Of a DNA stretch of 64,000 bases, positions 1 through 9,266 are shown piece by piece; within the stretch, counting starts at the first letter, position 1, and each line of letters starts with the position of its first letter. The notes beneath the pieces are model-generated. The model saw nothing but the letters and a program-made list of their open reading frames with translations, was not told where the DNA came from and searched no databases. Origin of the DNA: Azospirillum humicireducens. Its GTDB lineage: Bacteria > Pseudomonadota > Alphaproteobacteria > Azospirillales > Azospirillaceae. A program made the translations under genes and the position numbers. The stretch is taken from assembly GCF_001639105.2 (NCBI RefSeq), contig NZ_CP015285.1:1852501-1916500 (forward strand), given 5' to 3'.

Positions 1-1085
1 CAAACGCGGTCGGTCTCGGCGTCGCCGGACTTCAGGTTGATCAGGCCGACGTTGAAGGGCGCAACGGCGTCCGGCCAGATGATGCCATTGTCGTCGTGGC
101 TGGCCTCGATGATGGCGCCCATCAGACGCGATACGCCGATGCCGTAGCTGCCCATCTCCACCGGGACCGACTCGCCGTTCGGGCCGGCGACAACCGCATT
201 CATCGGCTTGGAATATTTGGTGCCGAAGTTGAAGATGTGCCCGACCTCGATGCCGCGCGCCGACACCAGATCCGACTCCGGCACCGGGCTGTTGGCCGGG
301 TCGTGCTTCTCATCCGTCGCCGCATAAATGGAGGTGATGCGGTCGAAGAAGGGCTGCAGGTCGTCCTCCATGCCGGGAGCGTCCTTCAGCACATCCAGGT
401 TCATCCAGTCCTTGTGGCAGAAGACGCCGCTCTCGCCGGTCTCGGCCAGGATGATGAACTCGTGGCTCAGGTCGCCGCCGATGGGGCCGGTGTCGGCACG
501 CATCGGAATCGCCTTCAGCCCGATGCGGGCGAAGGTGCGCAGATAGGCCAGGAACATCTTCTGGTAGGAGCGACGGGCGCCGGCCGCGTCGATGTCGAAG
601 GAATAGGCGTCCTTCATCAGGAATTCGCGCCCGCGCATCACGCCGAAGCGCGGGCGGATCTCGTCACGGAACTTCCACTGGATGTGGTAGAGGTTCAGCG
701 GCAGCTGGCGGTAGCTCTTGACGAAGGAGCGGAAGATGTCGGTGATCATCTCCTCGTTCGTCGGGCCGAACAGCATCTCGCGGTCGTGGCGGTCGGTGAT
801 GCGCAGCATCTCCTTGCCGTAATCGTCGTAGCGGCCGCTCTCGCGCCACAGCTCGGCCGACTGGATCGTCGGCATCAGCAATTCCTGCGCGCCGGCAGCG
901 TCCTGCTCCTCGCGGACGATCTGCTCGATCTTGCGCAGAACCCGATAGCCCAGCGGCAGCCAGGCATAGATGCCGGCGCTGGTCTGGCGGATCATCCCGG
1001 CCCGCAGCATCAGGCGGTGCGAGACGATCTGCGCCTCGGTCGGGGTCTCCTTGAGGGTCGGCATGAAGAAGCTGGACAGCCGCAT
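1..1085 (-). CDS. proS: Prolyl-tRNA synthetase, 3' end cut by window edge
   Basis: Charges tRNA-Pro with proline in the cytosol. The 361 visible residues begin [13 protein letters not shown] and carry class II synthetase features: the N-terminal block with RAGMIRQ and LPLGYR, motif 2 around [17 protein letters not shown], then [15 protein letters not shown]. No large editing insertion separates the catalytic halves, which fits the short alphaproteobacterial ProRS (about 430-440 residues). The sequence [12 protein letters not shown] lies near the left edge, so the anticodon-binding domain is outside the window. Start is the ATG at 1085; the 158 bp upstream are free of genes. The identification is firm; only the C-terminus is missing. 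Confidence 0.96.
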   Translation of the reverse strand, partial: MRLSSFFMPTLKETPTEAQIVSHRLMLRAGMIRQTSAGIYAWLPLGYRVLRKIEQIVREEQDAAGAQELLMPTIQSAELWRESGRYDDYGKEMLRITDRHDREMLFGPTNEEMITDIFRSFVKSYRQLPLNLYHIQWKFRDEIRPRFGVMRGREFLMKDAYSFDIDAAGARRSYQKMFLAYLRTFARIGLKAIPMRADTGPIGGDLSHEFIILAETGESGVFCHKDWMNLDVLKDAPGMEDDLQPFFDRITSIYAATDEKHDPANSPVPESDLVSARGIEVGHIFNFGTKYSKPMNAVVAGPNGESVPVEMGSYGIGVSRLMGAIIEASHDDNGIIWPDAVAPFNVGLINLKSGDAETDRV

Positions 1086-1243
1086 GGCTCTGCTCTCGTG
1101 TGCGAGGTGTTCGACAAGGCCGCGCGGACATGCCCCCCTTGCAGGGAAAGGGCGGATTCGGGCGGCGGGTGAGCGACTTTAGGAAGGTCGCCCGCACTTG
1201 TCCACTGTAAGCCCCCCGGCCGGTGCCCCCGGCCTGCCCTCGA

Positions 1244-1711
1244 CTATCGGGTTCGGCAATAGGCGTAGAGGCGGTCCTCCGCCCCCGGATCGATCGGCTG
1301 GCCGTTGAGATAGAGCTGGTCGCCGACGACGCTGAGCCAGACCGCCGTCACGTCGTCGGGCAGGACCGGCACCGATGGGAGGGCGATGCCCATCCTCCGC
1401 GCAAGATCGACCGACAGCGGCAGGTCGATGGGAATGGGCGGCTGCGCGCCCGCGGTGCCCGGCAGGTCTGCCGGCGCCACCGGGCGGCCGTTCACATCGA
1501 TGCCGGGACGGTGTTCCACGTCGGCGGCCGGCACATGGCGGGTCAGCCGCTGGCACAGAGACAGATCGATCACCGGCCGATCGCGGGCGGGACCGGGGTT
1601 CAGAGGGATCGGTCCGGGCAACTGCGGCTGCGACTGCGCCAAAGCCGAACCGCCCGTCAGGACCAGCAGACACACGGCCAGGCCAGCGCCCAGGGACCTC
1701 CGCGCCGTCAC
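1244..1711 (-). CDS. Small exported protein of unknown function
   Basis: A 155-residue protein starting at a GTG whose four bases GTGA overlap the stop codon of the upstream gene, indicating translational coupling. The N-terminus has two arginines, a hydrophobic stretch (about residues 8-25) and ALAQ, a convincing signal peptide for export to the periplasm. The mature part is rich in proline and asparagine and has two cysteines that could form a disulfide. I recognise no family. Because it is coupled to the gene at 1708-2610, the two products may act together, but this is inference. A longer frame through the upstream gene is a shadow. Confidence 0.7.
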   Translation of the reverse strand: MTARRSLGAGLAVCLLVLTGGSALAQSQPQLPGPIPLNPGPARDRPVIDLSLCQRLTRHVPAADVEHRPGIDVNGRPVAPADLPGTAGAQPPIPIDLPLSVDLARRMGIALPSVPVLPDDVTAVWLSVVGDQLYLNGQPIDPGAEDRLYAYCRTR

Positions 1712-2610
1712 AGCGTGTGCCGCTCGGCCACCGGGGCCGGGTTGCGCATGGCTTTCCAATAGAGCGACAGGTAGGGCATCCCTTTCTCCGCCTCCTCCTG
1801 GGTCCGCGCCGACTGGCGGATGTATTTGCCGATGAAGGGCTTGTTCACATGCTCCAGGTCGACTGCGGCTTTCAGCACCAGGAATTCGCCGATCTTGTCC
1901 GGCAGGTTGTAGTGCCATTTCTGCAGGCAGTCGGAGGTCACGCCGGGCTTCGCCTGTTCCGGTTCCGGCAGGTAGAATTCCTGGTGGTGGTACTGCACGA
2001 TCTCCTTCCACGCCTGGGCGACCCGGCCGGGCTTCAGCCGCGGCAGCGCCTTCAGGATGCGGACATCCTCGTGGAACAACGGCAGGAAGCCGCGCTTTTC
2101 GGCAAGTTCGGTCAGCATGATGTGCAACCCGGCCATCACGCCGCCCTCGGCGCCGCCAGCATGTCCGCTGTCTGCCTTTTCCGGGCGCTTGCGGCTGAAC
2201 AGGGCGCTGAAAAAACCCTTTTTCTGCTTGGTGCCGCCACCCGCTCCGCCGCTGTCCTGCCCGACCTTGCGCTCGTCCCACAGCGAGTCCCAGGCATATT
2301 CCCAAGCGGTGAAGACGGCGTTCGACCGGTCGTCGAGAACGGTCAGCAGATATTCACGGCCCTCCCTTGCCCAATCGACATCGCCGACGATGGTGCGCAC
2401 CGGCCGGCGGCTGAGCACGACCGGCAGAATGCCGACACGCACCAGATCCTGATAGAACTCGACGAAGGACGGCGTCTGGATGAAGGGCAGCATGGAGCAG
2501 GGCTGCTGATCCGGCGCCAGCAACTCCATGTTTTTCCTGGTCCGCTCCAACAGTTCGGTCGTCAGAACCGCGGCGAACTGATCGAACCGTTCGTTTTCGT
2601 TCGCGGCCAT
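1708..2610 (-). CDS. Conserved-looking cytosolic protein of unknown function
   Basis: A 300-residue protein with no signal peptide or membrane segment. It opens with MAANENERFDQFAAVL, is rich in acidic and aromatic residues, and has a low-complexity Gly/Lys linker at about residues 118-150 (GGAGGGTKQKKGFF) that separates two folded halves. The C-terminal half contains a run of Trp/His/Tyr residues (KEIVQYHHQEFY, KWHYNLPDKIGEF). I do not recognise the family. It is followed by the coupled exported protein at 1244-1711 and then proS. The upstream 250 bp to the terminator near 2880 must hold its promoter. Confidence 0.75.
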   Translation of the reverse strand: MAANENERFDQFAAVLTTELLERTRKNMELLAPDQQPCSMLPFIQTPSFVEFYQDLVRVGILPVVLSRRPVRTIVGDVDWAREGREYLLTVLDDRSNAVFTAWEYAWDSLWDERKVGQDSGGAGGGTKQKKGFFSALFSRKRPEKADSGHAGGAEGGVMAGLHIMLTELAEKRGFLPLFHEDVRILKALPRLKPGRVAQAWKEIVQYHHQEFYLPEPEQAKPGVTSDCLQKWHYNLPDKIGEFLVLKAAVDLEHVNKPFIGKYIRQSARTQEEAEKGMPYLSLYWKAMRNPAPVAERHTL

Positions 2611-3090
2611 CGGCGCCTCGACTGTCGTCCTTCCTCTGGTTCCCGCCGGAGCGGGGACATGATCGGCTGCCCCCGACCGGCAAATGCGAACAGCCCTCCG
2701 GGTGGCGCTATGCCTCCCGGCGGTGGTTTTCCGGCCATTCCAGCCGGGTTGGGGGAAACCCCAGGACCGATGTTGGCCCGAGCAACGCTAACAAGTAAAC
2801 CGTTAACGTTTTCTGGACCGGCGGCGGAAATATCCTGTCCGCAGCCGATTGATCCGCGTGGCGGATAAAGAAAGGCCGCGCGGCGGATGCGGCGCGGCCT
2901 GTCGAGTTTAGGGAGGAATCGCCACCAGGCGTCGGAAAGGGAGGAAGAACCTCCCTCGTCACAGCAAAAGTGTGGACCCGCACCGCCCCCATGGCAAGCC
3001 TAAAACTTTGGCAGAACCCCATGATGCTCAAAGTTTTTGCATTTTTGCCCACCCATTCAGCGATTGCCTCTGTTCTGACCGCGCCCTTGC
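2611..3090. other. Intergenic region between tag and the unknown gene pair
   Basis: This 480-bp stretch has no convincing gene. It holds an intrinsic terminator for the upstream unit (2862-2900) and a more AT-rich patch around 2780-2830 with the palindromic core GTTAAC, a plausible promoter area for the gene at 1708-2610. A minus-strand frame at 2708-3052 runs across the terminator and resembles no protein, so I do not call it. Confidence 0.5.
2862..2900 (-). terminator. Intrinsic terminator after tag (end of nuo-tag run)
   Basis: On the minus strand an 8-bp GC stem AGGCCGCG/CGCGGCCT (2893-2900 with 2873-2880) closes a 12-nt loop and is followed by TTTCTTTAT. It lies about 190 bp after the tag stop codon and before the next gene, so it probably ends transcripts of the long nuo-to-tag run. 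Confidence 0.6.
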
Positions 3091-3693
3091 CTATTTCATG
3101 GGCTCATATCCGCCATAGCCTCTGTCGATGGCGGACTTCCAGGGCGGCGCCTGCGCCAGAACCGCAACGTGGACCGGGCAGTCCGGTTGATGAGCCCCCG
3201 GCAAATAACCCAGGCTCATCAGGAACTCCCCGACGATTTCGCCGCCGGTGAAACGAAAGGTCCGACCGAACAGCGTCACCCATTCCGCCTTGGTCAGCGG
3301 ATGGTGAGCACGCAGCCAGCCGTCGAACGAGCCATGGGTCTCGCGCAGGGCAACGATGCGACGGGCATTCTCGATAACCGCGTCGACCTTCAGCCGGTTG
3401 CGGACGATGCCGGCGTCGGCCAGAAGCCGCGCGCGCTCCGCTTCGCCATAGGCGGCGACCCGGTCGACGTCGAAATCGTCGAAGGCAGCGCGGAACGCCG
3501 TGCGCTTCTTCAGGATGGTCAGCCAGGACAGCCCGGCCTGGTTGATCTCCAGCACCAGCCGCTCGAACAAGACCCGGTCGTCGCTGTTCGGGAAACCATA
3601 CTCGCCGTCATGGTAGGGGCCGTGGTGGGGATGGCCGGATGCGGCCGCGCAATAGGTCAGGCTCAACCCGCCCTCTCCTGTCCGGTCGGTCAA
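3091..3693 (-). CDS. tag: DNA-3-methyladenine glycosylase I
   Basis: Removes 3-methyladenine from alkylated DNA in base excision repair. Family signs are YHDGEYGFP (residues 27-35), LEINQAGLSW with the acidic residue E49 in the base pocket, KKRTAFRAAF, and an expected zinc site: C15 and H28 near the N-terminus and the HxxxC pair in AHQPDC near the C-terminus. The usual aromatic residues after the first Cys are absent (CAAASG). The start is a TTG overlapping the DUF1467 stop as TTGA; a second TTG ten codons later is possible. Last gene before the terminator near 2880. Confidence 0.92.
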   Translation of the reverse strand: MTDRTGEGGLSLTYCAAASGHPHHGPYHDGEYGFPNSDDRVLFERLVLEINQAGLSWLTILKKRTAFRAAFDDFDVDRVAAYGEAERARLLADAGIVRNRLKVDAVIENARRIVALRETHGSFDGWLRAHHPLTKAEWVTLFGRTFRFTGGEIVGEFLMSLGYLPGAHQPDCPVHVAVLAQAPPWKSAIDRGYGGYEPMK

Positions 3694-3944
3694 TACATAT
3701 GGCGCGCCATCTCACGGAAGGAGATCATCCCGGACCGTTCGATTCCGAAGATCACCAGCCACACCAGCAGGGAAACCACAGAGGTGATCATGAATTTGCG
3801 CAGAATGCGCGGCTCGACGGGGGCGGACGAGGCCATGCCGGGTTCGGGTTCGTCCGGTGTCCTGACTCCCCAGGGCAGCACCGCGAACAGCACCACCCAC
3901 CACACGACGATGTAGACGAAGACCGCAGTCACCCAGTTGTCCAT
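3690..3944 (-). CDS. DUF1467 family inner-membrane protein
   Basis: An 84-residue protein with two predicted membrane helices (about residues 6-26 and 52-68) joined by a Pro/Glu-rich loop (PWGVRTPDEPEPG). The helix-loop pattern and the position directly after methylmalonyl-CoA epimerase match DUF1467, a small alphaproteobacterial family of unknown function. Start is the ATG at 3944, since the longer frame extends into unrelated sequence. Its stop overlaps the tag start by four bases. Confidence 0.85.
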   Translation of the reverse strand: MDNWVTAVFVYIVVWWVVLFAVLPWGVRTPDEPEPGMASSAPVEPRILRKFMITSVVSLLVWLVIFGIERSGMISFREMARHMY

Positions 3945-4005
3945 CGCCCTCTCCGCCGTTCCTCTTGGCCTGTCCCGTTCGCGTGCCGCCGGATGGCCGG
4001 CGGGA

Positions 4006-4410
4006 TCAGGCCTGTTCCAACTCCACCAGCGTTCCGCAGAAGTCCTTGGGATGCAGGAACAGCACGGGCTTGTCGTGGGCGCCAATCTTGGGCTCGCCAT
4101 CGCCGAGCACCCGGGCGCCCTGCTCCTTCAGCCGGTCGCGGGCGGCAAGAATGTCGTCCACCTCGTAGCAGATGTGATGGATGCCGCCGGACGGGTTCTT
4201 CTCCAGGAAACCGGCGATGGGAGATTTCTCGCCGAACGGGTGCAACAGCTCGATCTTGGTGTTGGGCAGGGTGACGAAAACCACGGTCACGCCATGCGGC
4301 GGGAGATCCACCGGCTGCGACACTGCGGCCCCCAGCGTGTCGCGGTAGAGCGCCGTCGCCGCCGGCAGGTCCGGCACGACGATGGCGACATGGTTGAGCT
4401 TCCCGATCAT
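4006..4410 (-). CDS. mce: Methylmalonyl-CoA epimerase
   Basis: Interconverts (S)- and (R)-methylmalonyl-CoA so that propionyl-CoA carbon can enter the TCA cycle through methylmalonyl-CoA mutase. The 134-residue protein is a two-module VOC-fold enzyme: LNHVAIVVPDL at the N-terminus, SGGIHHICYEVDD in the middle, and GTLVELEQ at the end. The two His and the terminal Glu correspond to the family metal ligands. It lies between rnj and the DUF1467 gene, a conserved alphaproteobacterial arrangement. PrpE at 25546-27483 would produce the upstream intermediate propionyl-CoA. Confidence 0.95.
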   Translation of the reverse strand: MIGKLNHVAIVVPDLPAATALYRDTLGAAVSQPVDLPPHGVTVVFVTLPNTKIELLHPFGEKSPIAGFLEKNPSGGIHHICYEVDDILAARDRLKEQGARVLGDGEPKIGAHDKPVLFLHPKDFCGTLVELEQA

Positions 4411-4481
4411 GCGTGTCCTCTCGTTGGCTGTCCGTTCGGCCCGTTAGCGGGCTCTGATAAGCCTGTTATACACATTTTCCG

Positions 4482-6197
4482 TCAGACGCGGACCAGATGG
4501 ACCTCCGTCACCGGCTTCTTGCCATGGGATGCGTTGAAACAGCGGCGGACGGCGATCCGCGCCGCCTCCTTGACCTGGGCATCGTCGGCCCGCGCCGATC
4601 TGGGAAGCATCGCCACCGATTCGCGCACCGCGTCGATCACATCCAACACCAGATCCCGGTCGGTCGCCTCGTCGATCAACCCCATCACCGCCACCTGCGG
4701 CGCGGTCAGCAATTCGCCGGTCCCGGTCATCACCAGCGTCACCACGGCGGCGCCGTTGTTCACCATGCGGTTGCGCGCCCGCATCATGCCGGTGTCGAGC
4801 GGCACCAGCCGCTTGCCGTCCACCGCCATGCGGCCGGCCCGCACATGGGCCACCACCTGCGCACCCTCCGCCCCGTCCAGCCGGATCAGCTCGCCGTTGG
4901 CCGGCACGATGCTGTGGGCGACCTGGCAATCCTCCGCCAGCGCGGCGTGGGCCTGCTGGTGGCGCTGCTCGCCATGGACCGGCACGGCGATGCGCGGACG
5001 CACCCACTGGTACATGCGCACCAGCTCGTCCCGCGCCGGATGACCGGAGACATGGACGGCGGCCTCGTCGGCCGTGACCAGTTCCACCCCCTGGGCAACC
5101 AACTGATTCTGCATGCGGCCGATGGCGCGCTCGTTGCCGGGAATCTCGCGGGAGGAGAAGATCACCACGTCGCCGCGCGACAGAGTCACCTGCGGATGAT
5201 CGTGGGCGGCGATCCGGGCAAGGGCGGACCGTGGCTCCCCCTGGCTGCCGGTGCAGATCAAGACCAGCTTTTCCCGCGGCAGGTAGCTGGCGTCATGCTC
5301 CGACAGGAATTTCGGCACGTCCGCAAGATAACCGGTGGCCCGCGCCGCCTCGTTGATGCGCCAGAGCGAGCGGCCGACCAGCGCCACATGCCGGTCGTGG
5401 GCGGCGGCGGCGGCGGCGATGCTCTCCAGCCGCGCCACGTTGGTGGCGAAGCAACTGACGGCGATCCGCGAGTCGCGATAGCGCCCGAACAGCTCCATCA
5501 GCGTGGCGCGGACCGTCGCCTCCGATCCCGCGGAGCCTGGAACCAAGGCGTTCGTGCTGTCGCCGACCAGAGCCAGCACACCCTCGTCGCCGATTGCGCG
5601 GAGCCGCGCTTCGTCGGCGATGTCGCCGACCAGCGGATCGGGGTCGAGCTTCCAGTCGCCGGTGTGCAGGACGGTTCCGGCGGAGGTGCGGATGGCGAGT
5701 GCGTTCGGTTCCGGGATCGAATGCGTCATGGTGACGTATTCGACGGAAAAGGGACCGATCTCCACCGTGCCGCCCAACGGGATCTCATGGATCGGAACCG
5801 TTGCGCTCAGCCCCTTCTCGTGCAGCTTCGCCCGCAGGAAGGCCGCGGTGAAGGGTGTGCAGTAGACCGGGCAGCGCAGCTCCGGCCATAGATGCTGCAC
5901 GGCGCCGAGATGGTCCTCATGCGCGTGGGTCAGCACCAGCCCGACCAGATCCGCCCGCCGCTCGGCGATGAAGGCCGGGTCGGGCATGATCACGTCCAGA
6001 CCGGGCATGGTGTCGTCGGCAAAGGAGATGCCGAGATCCACCATCAGCCATTTGCCACGGTGGCCATAGAGATTGAGGTTCATCCCGATCTCGCCGGACC
6101 CGCCGAGCGGGAGGAAATACAGAGCGTCATCCTCCGGAACGAAGGTGTCCGCCGGGGCTGCAGGGGTTCCGGCGGCTGTCTTGGAGGATTGTGTCAT
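4482..6197 (-). CDS. rnj: Ribonuclease J
   Basis: A metallo-beta-lactamase/beta-CASP ribonuclease with 5'-to-3' exonuclease and endonuclease activity in RNA processing and decay. The 571-residue product has FLPLGGSGEIGMN (residues 28-40), the zinc motif HAHEDH at 91-96, THSIPEPNA, LHTGDWKLDP and the beta-CASP motifs GDSTNA, SGHPARDEL and PVHGEQ. Length is normal for bacterial RNase J. The ATG start overlaps the coaX stop as ATGA, so translation is coupled. An Ala-rich N-terminal extension of about 20 residues precedes the conserved core. Confidence 0.97.
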   Translation of the reverse strand: MTQSSKTAAGTPAAPADTFVPEDDALYFLPLGGSGEIGMNLNLYGHRGKWLMVDLGISFADDTMPGLDVIMPDPAFIAERRADLVGLVLTHAHEDHLGAVQHLWPELRCPVYCTPFTAAFLRAKLHEKGLSATVPIHEIPLGGTVEIGPFSVEYVTMTHSIPEPNALAIRTSAGTVLHTGDWKLDPDPLVGDIADEARLRAIGDEGVLALVGDSTNALVPGSAGSEATVRATLMELFGRYRDSRIAVSCFATNVARLESIAAAAAAHDRHVALVGRSLWRINEAARATGYLADVPKFLSEHDASYLPREKLVLICTGSQGEPRSALARIAAHDHPQVTLSRGDVVIFSSREIPGNERAIGRMQNQLVAQGVELVTADEAAVHVSGHPARDELVRMYQWVRPRIAVPVHGEQRHQQAHAALAEDCQVAHSIVPANGELIRLDGAEGAQVVAHVRAGRMAVDGKRLVPLDTGMMRARNRMVNNGAAVVTLVMTGTGELLTAPQVAVMGLIDEATDRDLVLDVIDAVRESVAMLPRSARADDAQVKEAARIAVRRCFNASHGKKPVTEVHLVRV

Positions 6198-6967
6198 TGG
6201 ACCGTGTTGCGCTTGTGGATCAGGAGGAGACCGCGGAGCGTCAGCTCATTGTCGGTGTGTTCGATCACATGGGTCGCCTTGGCGAAAAGAACAGCCAACC
6301 CGCCGGTGGCGACAACCCGCATCGGTTCGCCGTACTCCGCCCGGATGCGGGCCACCAGCCCTTCGATGAGGCCGACATACCCCCAGAAGATGCCAGACTG
6401 CATGCAGGCGATGGTGTTCCGGCCGATCACCTCGGCCGGCGGCTGGATTTCCACCCGCGGCAGCTTGGAGGCGGCCATCTGCAGCGCCTCCAGCGAGAGG
6501 TTCAGCCCCGGCGCGATCACGCCGCCGCAATAATTGCCGTCGGCATCCACCACGTCGAAGGTCGTCGCCGTACCGAAATCGATGACGATCAGCGGGGTCT
6601 TGTAGGTTGCGGCGGCGGCCACCGTGTTGACAAGCCGGTCGGCCCCGACCTCCTCAGGCCGGTCGACCAGCGCCTTTGCGCCCAGATCGACGCCGGGCTG
6701 ACCGACGATCACCGGCTCGCAGCCGAAATGGTCCTTGCACAGCCGCTTGAGGTTGAAGGTCGCTCCCGGCACGACGCTGGCGATGATGGCGCCATGGATG
6801 TCGACCGGCTTCAGCCCCTTCAACGCCATCAGGTGCGTCAGCCACACCATGTATTCGTCGGACGTGCGTTTGGGGTCGGTCGCCGTGCGCCAGATGCCGC
6901 GTTGGCGGTCGCCGTCATAAATGGCGAAGACCACGTTCGTGTTTCCGGCGTCGATGGCAAGCAGCAT
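6194..6967 (-). CDS. coaX: Type III pantothenate kinase
   Basis: Phosphorylates pantothenate in the first step of CoA synthesis. The 257-residue protein begins MLLAIDAGNTNVVFAIYDG, the phosphate-binding motif of the ASKHA fold, and has GADRLVN and VIDFGTATTFDVV, the other two type III signatures. Type III enzymes need a monovalent cation and are not inhibited by CoA, unlike CoaA. It sits between birA and rnj, with a 4-bp overlap into rnj and a 32-bp gap after birA. Confidence 0.96.
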   Translation of the reverse strand: MLLAIDAGNTNVVFAIYDGDRQRGIWRTATDPKRTSDEYMVWLTHLMALKGLKPVDIHGAIIASVVPGATFNLKRLCKDHFGCEPVIVGQPGVDLGAKALVDRPEEVGADRLVNTVAAAATYKTPLIVIDFGTATTFDVVDADGNYCGGVIAPGLNLSLEALQMAASKLPRVEIQPPAEVIGRNTIACMQSGIFWGYVGLIEGLVARIRAEYGEPMRVVATGGLAVLFAKATHVIEHTDNELTLRGLLLIHKRNTVQ

Positions 6968-6999
6968 GGCGTGGTCCTGAAGGCTCTGGTCGCTTGGAA

Positions 7000-7794
7000 T
7001 CAGCTTTCGGCTGGCGGCGTGAAGAACACGTCTCCGGCGGCGATCCGCTGACGCGGCCCCCCGTCCGTTGGATCAAGCAACAGAACGCCGTCGCTGTCCA
7101 GATCGGCGAAGGTGCCGGGGATCGTCCGGTCGGCCAGCCTGACGATGATCGGACCGCCGAGCCCGCGGGCGCGAGACAGCCACGCCTCCCGCACCGGGCC
7201 GAAACCATGGGCGCGCCAACGGCCATACCAAGCCGCCAGATGGTCGGCAAAGACCTCCAGCAGCGCGCCCGCACCCATCGCCGGCGCCCCTTCGGCGGCA
7301 AGCGATGTCGCGCCGTAGTCGACGGTCGCGGGAAAATGCCGCAGGTTGATGCCGACGCCCAGCGCCACCCAGGCGACCGTGCCGTCGGCCGCCGGCTCCG
7401 ACTCGAGAAGGATGCCGGACAGCTTGCGGTCATGCACCAGCACGTCGTTGGGCCATTTGCAACGCACGCCGCCGGGATCGGGCAACACCGATTCGGCGGT
7501 TTCGGCGATGGCAAGCGCGGCGACGAAGGACAGCTGGGCCGCCTCAGCCGGCGGCAGGCCGGGCCGCAGGATCGTCGTGCTGTAGAGATTGCCTTCAGGA
7601 GAGGTCCAGGCGCGGCCGCGCCGGCCCCGCCCGCTTTCCTGCCGGCGGGCCCAGACGATGGTGCCTTCCGCTGCCCCCGAACGCGACAAGGCCTTCGCTT
7701 CGTCGTTCGTGCTGCCGACGGAGTCGAAGGCCTTGACCTGGAAGCCCGGAGGCAGGCGCAGACGCGCCGCCTCCGCTTCGAGCGATACCGTCAT
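7000..7794 (-). CDS. birA: Biotin--[acetyl-CoA-carboxylase] ligase
   Basis: Attaches biotin to carboxylase carrier domains. The 264-residue protein starts at the ATG at 7794 (MTVSLEAEAARL); longer frames only add shadow sequence overlapping nuoN. It shows VGSTNDEAK, the adenylate loop GRGRRGRAW, KWPNDV and GVGINL, all typical ligase motifs. There is no N-terminal helix-turn-helix, so this is a group I ligase that is not expected to repress transcription. It follows nuoN with a gap of only 10 bp, so it probably rides on nuo transcripts. Confidence 0.95.
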   Translation of the reverse strand: MTVSLEAEAARLRLPPGFQVKAFDSVGSTNDEAKALSRSGAAEGTIVWARRQESGRGRRGRAWTSPEGNLYSTTILRPGLPPAEAAQLSFVAALAIAETAESVLPDPGGVRCKWPNDVLVHDRKLSGILLESEPAADGTVAWVALGVGINLRHFPATVDYGATSLAAEGAPAMGAGALLEVFADHLAAWYGRWRAHGFGPVREAWLSRARGLGGPIIVRLADRTIPGTFADLDSDGVLLLDPTDGGPRQRIAAGDVFFTPPAES

Positions 7795-7804
7795 CGGTCC
7801 GCCA

Positions 7805-9253
7805 TCAGCCGGCGAACAGGGCCGCCGCGGCAGCCGCCGCACCGTTCAGGATCGGCGCCGGGGCGACGAAGAACAGCAGGGTGAACAGGCTGGTGACGAC
7901 CAGGACGCCGGTCATGCCGTCGTCGTCCACCTTGTCGACCACCACCGCAGGCTCATCGAAATACATGATCTTGATGATGCGCAGGTAGTAGAAGGCGCCG
8001 ACGACGCTGGTCAGCACGCCGATCACCGCCAGCGTGTATTCCTGCGCCGCGACGGCGGCGAGGAAGACGTAGAGCTTGCCGAAGAAGCCGGCCATCGGCG
8101 GGATGCCGGCCATGGAGAACATGAAGATCGCCATGGTGGCGGCCAGCATCGGGTTGGTCTTCGACAGGCCGGCGAAGTCCTTGATCTCCTCCAGCATCTG
8201 GCCCTTGGCCTTCATACTGAGGATGACCGCGAAGGCGCCGATGTTCATGGCGATGTAGAGCGCCATGTAGATCAGCACGCCGCGCACGCCGTCCTGGGTC
8301 CCGGTGGTCAGGCCGACCAGCGCGTAACCGACATGGCCGATGGAGCTGTAGGCCATCAGGCGCTTGATGTTGGTCTGCATGATGGCGACGAAGGAGCCGA
8401 TCACCATCGACAGCACGGCGGCGGCGACCAGCACCTGATGCCACTGGGCGGCGAGGTGGCCGAAGGGCTCGATCACAACGCGGGTCAGCAGAGCGATGGC
8501 CGCGACCTTCGGAGCCGCCGCGAAGAAAGCGGTGACCGGGGTCGGAGCGCCCTCATAGACGTCCGGGGTCCACATGTGGAACGGGGCCGCGGAAATCTTG
8601 AAGGCCAGGCCGGCCATGACGAAGACGAGACCGATCACCAGACCCGGCGAGACATGGGCGCCGCCGGCGAACAAAGCCGCCACCTTGTCGAAGGAGGTCG
8701 TGCCGGCAAAGCCATAGACCAGCGAAGCGCCGTACAGCAGCATGCCGGAGGAGAGCGAGCCGAGGACGAAATACTTCAGGCCGGCTTCCGACGACTTGGC
8801 GCTGTCGCGGCGGAAAGCCGCGATGACGTAGAGCGCGAGGCTCTGCGTCTCCAGGCCGACATACAGAGAGATGAAATCGTTGGCCGAGATCATCATCAGC
8901 ATGCCGAGGGTCGCGAAGATCATCAGCACCGGGAACTCGAAGCGGGCCATCTGCTCCCGCTCGTTGAAGCCGAGCGACAGGATGACCGCGAAGGCCGCCG
9001 AGACCAGCACCAGCACCTTCATGAAGACGCCGAAGGCATCCATCACGAACATGCCGTTGAAGGTGACGACGCGGCCGCTGCCGTAGCCCATCGCCAGGAC
9101 GGCGGCGAGCAGCATGCAGACGATCGCCAGATAGGAGACGGGACGGGTGAAGCCGTCGCCGCGGAACACGCCCAGCATCAGAAGGGCGACGCCCGACAAT
9201 GCCAGGAAGATCTCCGGCAGGGCCGGCCAGAGGTCGGGAAACACTGCGGTCAT
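7805..9253 (-). CDS. nuoN: NADH-quinone oxidoreductase subunit N
   Basis: One of three antiporter-like proton-pumping subunits in the membrane arm of complex I. The 482-residue product is almost wholly hydrophobic, with about 14 predicted helices, and carries the family core [20 protein letters not shown] followed by [12 protein letters not shown]. Start is the ATG at 9253 (MTAVFPDLW), 13 bp after the nuoM stop. It is the last nuo gene; birA follows 10 bp later. Confidence 0.97.
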   Translation of the reverse strand: MTAVFPDLWPALPEIFLALSGVALLMLGVFRGDGFTRPVSYLAIVCMLLAAVLAMGYGSGRVVTFNGMFVMDAFGVFMKVLVLVSAAFAVILSLGFNEREQMARFEFPVLMIFATLGMLMMISANDFISLYVGLETQSLALYVIAAFRRDSAKSSEAGLKYFVLGSLSSGMLLYGASLVYGFAGTTSFDKVAALFAGGAHVSPGLVIGLVFVMAGLAFKISAAPFHMWTPDVYEGAPTPVTAFFAAAPKVAAIALLTRVVIEPFGHLAAQWHQVLVAAAVLSMVIGSFVAIMQTNIKRLMAYSSIGHVGYALVGLTTGTQDGVRGVLIYMALYIAMNIGAFAVILSMKAKGQMLEEIKDFAGLSKTNPMLAATMAIFMFSMAGIPPMAGFFGKLYVFLAAVAAQEYTLAVIGVLTSVVGAFYYLRIIKIMYFDEPAVVVDKVDDDGMTGVLVVTSLFTLLFFVAPAPILNGAAAAAAALFAG

Positions 9254-9266
9254 GTCGAAGAACCCC

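Noticed and set aside
2708..3052. Minus-strand frame in the tag-downstream intergenic region
   Set aside because: Crosses the terminator hairpin at 2862-2900 and shows no protein-like features.
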